A program made the position numbers and the translations under genes. A stretch of 64,000 nt of DNA from Mycolicibacterium austroafricanum (GTDB taxonomy: Bacteria > Actinomycetota > Actinomycetes > Mycobacteriales > Mycobacteriaceae), in assembly GCF_000612725.1 (NCBI RefSeq), contig NZ_HG964450.1, positions 788,432 through 852,431 on the forward strand, in the 5' to 3' direction. Positions 60,203 to 64,000 of the stretch are shown in pieces (positions within the stretch are counted from its first letter, which is position 1; each line of letters opens with the position of its first letter). The notes below the pieces were generated by a model that saw nothing but the letters and a program-made list of their open reading frames with translations, ran no database searches and was not told the DNA's origin.

Positions 60203-60239
60203 GGTAGCGTAGCGATACCGACAGTATCGCTACGCTACC
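60203..60239. promoter_or_regulatory. perfect palindromic operator before mmpL
   Basis: Arms GGTAGCGTAGCGATAC (60203-60218) and its exact complement (60224-60239) with spacer CGACA. It ends 12 bases before the GTG start of mmpL, so a bound repressor would cover the promoter. Related sites at 51927 and 53145 suggest control by the KstR-like protein. Confidence 0.85.
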
Positions 60240-60251
60240 AGTGGAGGTCTA

Positions 60252-63200
60252 GTGACCGACGGCACTGCAGATTCCCCAAGCCAGGCCACGCGTTCTGGTC
60301 GGGGCGCCAACGGATCCCCCGACCCGGCCGACACCCGCGAGTACAGCGAACGGTTGGCAGCGCTAGCCCGGTTCACCCTCCGGCACAAAGCGCTGGTCAT
60401 CGGGGTATGGCTGGGCGCCGCGGTGGTTCTCGCGCTGCTGTTTCCCCAGCTGGAAACCGTGGTGCGCCAACAGTCGGTGGACCTCATTCCTCGCGATGCG
60501 CCGTCCTTGCAGACGGTTGACCGCATGAGCGCCGCGTTCGGCGAAGAAGGCTCGAAAACCATGGTGTTTGTCGCCATGGAAGACCCCAATGGCTTGACTC
60601 CGACTGCACGGCAGCGCTACGGCGAACTCGTGAGCCGGTTGCAGTCCGAAGGCGACCACGTCCTGCTGGTGCAGGACCTACTGGCCGATCCGATTACCGA
60701 AGCCCAGGCGGTCAGCGTCGACCGCAAAGCCTGGTACCTGCCCGTCGGCGTCGCCGGCACCCTCGGAGACCCCACGGCCGCCGAATCCGTCAACGCGGTG
60801 CGCGACATCGCGGCGGAGGTGTTCACCGGCTCGACCACGACCGTGCAAGTGACGGGACCACCGGCGACCTTCAGCGACATGATCGCCTCGGCCGAGCACG
60901 ACCTGCTGCTGATCTCAATCGCTACCGCGGGCGTGATCGCCCTGATCCTGCTGATCGTCTACCGGTCGGTGTTCACCGCGCTGTTACCGCTGCTGGTAAT
61001 CGGGTTGAGCCTGGCGGTCGGGCGCGGCGTGCTGTCCGCCCTCGGCGAGATGGGCATGCCGGTCTCCCAGTTCACCGTCGCCTTCATGACGGCGATCCTG
61101 CTCGGCGCCGGAACCGACTACACCGTGTTCCTGATCAGCCGGTACCACGAGCAGCGCCGCGCCCAAGTACCCGCCGATCAGGCCATCATCCACGCCACCG
61201 CCAGCATCGGGCGTGTCATCCTCGCCTCCGCCGCCACCGTCGCACTCGCGTTCCTGGCCATGGTTTTCGCGCGGCTCAGCGTCTTCGCCGCCCTGGGCCC
61301 CGCGTGCGCCATCGCCGTGCTGTTCGGATTTCTGGCCACCGTCACCCTGCTGCCACCCGTGCTGTCGCTAGCCGCCGAACGCGGCATCGGTGAACCCAAA
61401 TCCGATCGCACCCGCCGCTACTGGAACAGCGTCGCCGTCGCCGTGGTCCGCCGTCCCGTGCCACTACTCATCGTCAGCCTGGTCATCCTGCTCGCCCTAT
61501 CGGCAGCCGCCGCAACCATCAAAATCAGCTACGACGACCGCAAGGGACAACCAGCCACCACAGCCAGCAACCAGGGCTACCACCTGCTGGACCGCCACTT
61601 CCGCAAAGACGTCGTCATCACCGAATTCCTCGTCGTGGAAAACCCGACCGACATGCGGACCGGGAAAGGACTGGCCGACCTCGACGAAATGGCCTCCCGC
61701 GTCTCCCAGATCCCCGGCGTCACCAAAGTTTCCGGAGTCACCCGCCCCACCGGAGAGCGCCTCGACCAAGCAGAACTGGCCTGGCAGAACGGCCAGATCG
61801 GCGACAAAATGGCCGGCGCGGTCGCCGAGGGCAACTCACGCAAAGACGACCTCGCCAAACTCACCGGCGGCGCCGACCAGCTCGCCGACGGCCTCGCCCA
61901 ACTCGACAGCACCGTGCGCACCGCCCTCACACCACTGGCCGAAATCCTCACCCAAGCCCAATCCGCAGGAACTCAAGTCAACCAATTCCGCCCACTGCTG
62001 CAACAGCTATCCGCCACCGCGCCCGCCGTCGACCAAGCCATCCAATCCAGCCCAGGACTACGACCGCTGGCCAACCAAGCCCAAAACGCAATCAGCCAGC
62101 TCGACCCACTCGTCGGCGCCCTCAACACCTCACCGTGGTGTGCCACCACCCCGCAATGCGCCCAAATCCGCGACCAGGTGAAGATCCTGGTCACTCTGCG
62201 CGACAGCGGATTCTTCACCCAGATCGCCGACCTCGGGGACCGCTACGATCCCGCCACCAACGCCACCGTCGGCGGCACCCTCGCCAACGTCCAGAACGCA
62301 GTCGCCTCGCTGGACAAGGCATTCGGAGCCCTCGGTGACCCCGCCGACCTGGCCACCAACCTCCGCCGACTACAGGACGGAATCGGACAGCTGGCCTCCG
62401 GCGCCCAAGCACTCGCCACCGGCGTCCGCACCCTCGCCGACAGCAACATCGAAATGCTGTCCGGCATGAGCCAGATCGCCACCCAACTGCAAAACTCTTC
62501 ACGCGCAGCGGCCGACTCCGACTCCTCGAGCGGTTTCTACCTGCCCGCCAACGCATTCGAGAACCGGCAATTCACCGACGTCGCCGAACAATTCCTCTCA
62601 CCGGACGGCAAAACAGCGCGGTTCATGATCGAAAGCAGCCACGACCCATACAGCGTTGAGGCGATGGACCTCGCCAGCCGCATCACCGACACCGCCAACA
62701 CCGCACGACCCAACACGTCACTCGCCGACGCAACCGTGTCCGTCGCCGGCTTCCCCGCCGTCAACTCCGATATCCAACGACTCCTATGGGCCGACTTCGC
62801 ACAACTAGCCATCGCCACCATAATCATCGTCGGCGTCATCCTGGTCCTACTGCTGCGCGCACTCCTGGCACCCCTCTACCTCTTAGGCACCGTCGTGCTG
62901 AACTACCTCGCCTCGCTCGGCATCGGCGTTGTGGTCTTCCAATGGGGACTAGGCCACGAAATCGCCTGGCCCGTACCATTACTCGCATTCATCATCCTCG
63001 TCGCCGTCGGCGCCGACTACAACATGCTGCTCGTCTCACGGCTCCGCGAAGAATCCGGAACCAACATCCGCGTCGGCGTCCTGCGCACCGTGGCAAACAC
63101 CGGAGCCGTCATCACCTCAGCGGGCCTGATATTCGCCGCCAGCATGTTCGGCCTCATGGTCGGCTCAGTCGCCATCATGATCCAGGCCGGCCTCATCATC

Positions 63201-63338
63201 GGCTTCGGACTGCTGCTCGACACCTTCCTCGTGCGCACCCTCACCGTGCCCGCCATCGCCACACTCCTACGCGAAGCCAGCTGGTGGCCCACCAAAGCAA
63301 CAAACCCGCGACGTGGAGACCCCAAGCAGAAAGCATGA
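60252..63338 (+). CDS. mmpL: MmpL-family RND transporter
   Basis: 1028 residues from GTG 60252 with GGAGG four bases before it. Two repeats of a membrane domain: proton-relay motifs GAGTDYTVFLISRYHEQ (near 285) and GADYNMLLVSRLREE (near 920), with large periplasmic loops, the second (about 440-800) helical and Gln/Ala-rich. Exports a lipid or lipid-like molecule across the inner membrane. No MmpS partner is encoded nearby. The specific MmpL number cannot be assigned. Preceded by the strongest operator in the window. Confidence 0.9.
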   Translation: MTDGTADSPSQATRSGRGANGSPDPADTREYSERLAALARFTLRHKALVIGVWLGAAVVLALLFPQLETVVRQQSVDLIPRDAPSLQTVDRMSAAFGEEGSKTMVFVAMEDPNGLTPTARQRYGELVSRLQSEGDHVLLVQDLLADPITEAQAVSVDRKAWYLPVGVAGTLGDPTAAESVNAVRDIAAEVFTGSTTTVQVTGPPATFSDMIASAEHDLLLISIATAGVIALILLIVYRSVFTALLPLLVIGLSLAVGRGVLSALGEMGMPVSQFTVAFMTAILLGAGTDYTVFLISRYHEQRRAQVPADQAIIHATASIGRVILASAATVALAFLAMVFARLSVFAALGPACAIAVLFGFLATVTLLPPVLSLAAERGIGEPKSDRTRRYWNSVAVAVVRRPVPLLIVSLVILLALSAAAATIKISYDDRKGQPATTASNQGYHLLDRHFRKDVVITEFLVVENPTDMRTGKGLADLDEMASRVSQIPGVTKVSGVTRPTGERLDQAELAWQNGQIGDKMAGAVAEGNSRKDDLAKLTGGADQLADGLAQLDSTVRTALTPLAEILTQAQSAGTQVNQFRPLLQQLSATAPAVDQAIQSSPGLRPLANQAQNAISQLDPLVGALNTSPWCATTPQCAQIRDQVKILVTLRDSGFFTQIADLGDRYDPATNATVGGTLANVQNAVASLDKAFGALGDPADLATNLRRLQDGIGQLASGAQALATGVRTLADSNIEMLSGMSQIATQLQNSSRAAADSDSSSGFYLPANAFENRQFTDVAEQFLSPDGKTARFMIESSHDPYSVEAMDLASRITDTANTARPNTSLADATVSVAGFPAVNSDIQRLLWADFAQLAIATIIIVGVILVLLLRALLAPLYLLGTVVLNYLASLGIGVVVFQWGLGHEIAWPVPLLAFIILVAVGADYNMLLVSRLREESGTNIRVGVLRTVANTGAVITSAGLIFAASMFGLMVGSVAIMIQAGLIIGFGLLLDTFLVRTLTVPAIATLLREASWWPTKATNPRRGDPKQKA

Positions 63339-63365
63339 ACGACGAGCCTCACACACTGACCCCGG

Positions 63366-63640
63366 ATCGGTAGGAACAAGCACCGAGACGTCGAAATCCG
63401 CCATCAACAGCGACGACAGTTCCAACCGTGACTCGTAGATCACAGTGTTGTCTTCGGTGGCGGCCCAATAACACCACGAGCAATGACGCTGCCCTTTGTA
63501 CCAGCGAAACGTACGCCACGGAATCGCGCCAAACAGTGCTGCCTCCGACACCTCGGCCGCCGCGAAACGCTCAGTTTCACCGTTTGCAGACGCAGATCGA
63601 TGATCGCCGTCGTGATATCCACCTCTAATGAACCGGGCAC
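63366..63640 (-). pseudogene. TnsA-like transposase endonuclease remnant
   Basis: The frame from 63551 leftwards reads PWRTFRWYKGQRH, WAATEDNTVIYESRLELSSLL and ADFDVSV, which I recognise from actinobacterial TnsA-like subunits (RxFRWYKGQRHYSG...YESRLEL...DFD). Upstream, another frame (LEVDITTAIIDLRLQTVKLSV, from 63640) looks like the N-terminal piece, so there is a frameshift near 63551-63566. Homology ends by about 63366, just beyond the mmpL stop. It is truncated and inactive. Confidence 0.6.
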
Positions 63641-63658
63641 TTTCCAGTGTTGCGGGGT

Positions 63659-63882
63659 CTCAACTGTAGGTTGCCAAACTGCATAACATCTCCCGCCGCA
63701 CCAACCTGCACTGACAGCGCGTTGTCACGGGAATTGCGGGCGTTCATTGTCATCTAAATGGCGGATCCCAGAACCGGACACTCACCCCTCTAATAACTGC
63801 CGCCACGGCTGCGAAGTCCCCTGCGATCTCTGAGTTATGAGCCGGTCAGTCGTGGTCTTGCTCAACCACCTATGCCGCTAAC
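63659..63882 (+). repeat. dispersed repeat, copy B
   Basis: About 224 bases, the partner of 50763-51003, in the same orientation. First 24 bases identical; 63751-63775 (CATCTAAATGGCG...) 23 of 25; the end TGAGCCGGTCAG...GCTAAC similar. It begins 19 bases from the TnsA-like remnant, on the side where the start of that gene would be. Confidence 0.75.
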
Positions 63883-64000
63883 CTGCAGTTCAGCGCCTTA
63901 TGAGGGTCTCTAACCTGAGTTTGGACACCCCGGCTGATTCTCGCGGTCGGTAGTCGCTTGACCTGCAGCGTTGCTCTGGTGGGTGGGTGTTTTGGGGTAC
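63883..64000. other. right edge, no gene seen
   Basis: 118 bases after the repeat, up to the window end. No frame with homology and no clear regulatory site; it probably continues outside. Confidence 0.4.

Noticed and set aside
60252..63338. An MmpS partner gene
   Set aside because: No small secreted gene of that type is present on either side of mmpL in the window.
1..64000. CRISPR arrays, tRNA or rRNA genes
   Set aside because: No regularly spaced direct repeats and no cloverleaf or rRNA sequence was recognised; the only tandem repeats are the 33-bp and 18-bp coding units.

Overview
The window is high-GC DNA with the gene content of a fast-growing mycobacterium (Mycolicibacterium type). 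Supporting features are a fadE6/fadD2/polD2 neighbourhood in the same relative orientations I recall from M. tuberculosis Rv0269c-Rv0272c, several cytochromes P450, many TetR regulators, a cutinase, an MmpL transporter, an F420-type LLM oxidoreductase and SigF-like promoters. No rRNA, tRNA, CRISPR array or intact transposase was seen.

Layout. 1-12.3 kb: lipid-metabolism core (alpha/beta hydrolase, hydroxyacid dehydrogenase, two-domain acyl-CoA dehydrogenase FadE6, a ferredoxin-reductase-P450 operon, an SDR, acyl-CoA synthetase FadD2, LigD-polymerase-like PolD2, a STAS protein). 12.4-17.7 kb: two overlapping acyl-CoA dehydrogenases, the second with a triplicated 33-bp unit in its 5' end, a small secreted Cys protein, a purine permease, and a methionine aminopeptidase divergent from an XRE regulator across twin palindromes. 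17.7-24.5 kb: an inositol/sugar-type operon under a LacI repressor, TetR regulators and an amidohydrolase. 24.6-29.9 kb: cobalamin genes cobM-bluB and cobF-cobQ-cobK-cobU, including an intact cobF. 30-40 kb: LysR/GGDEF pair, P450-TetR pair, cutinase, exported acidic-repeat hydrolase, TetR, NAD-dependent epimerase, AraC. 40.1-41.9 kb: small stress-type envelope genes with SigF-like promoters.

42-45 kb holds the most unusual system. Two near-identical promoter/operator modules are each followed at once by a yybP-ykoY (manganese) riboswitch candidate. They point away from each other around a small winged-helix regulator gene. One drives terC on the minus strand through a 10-bp stem that can hide its Shine-Dalgarno sequence. 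The other drives a baeRF-type (archaeo-eukaryotic release-factor-like) protein on the plus strand.

45-64 kb is accessory. It has a GMC oxidoreductase/epoxide-hydrolase/SDR/esterase operon behind a LysR, then a cluster with a KstR-like repressor, hotdog thioesterases, a P450, an LLM oxidoreductase, hydrolases and MmpL. A 28-bp operator occurs in front of the thioesterase/KstR-like operon, with a related site before a DUF6188-type gene and a perfect palindromic version before mmpL, which suggests one regulon. A roughly 240-bp non-coding repeat at 50.8 and 63.7 kb, the second copy beside a broken TnsA-like gene, points to Tn7-like transposon remnants at the edges of this block.
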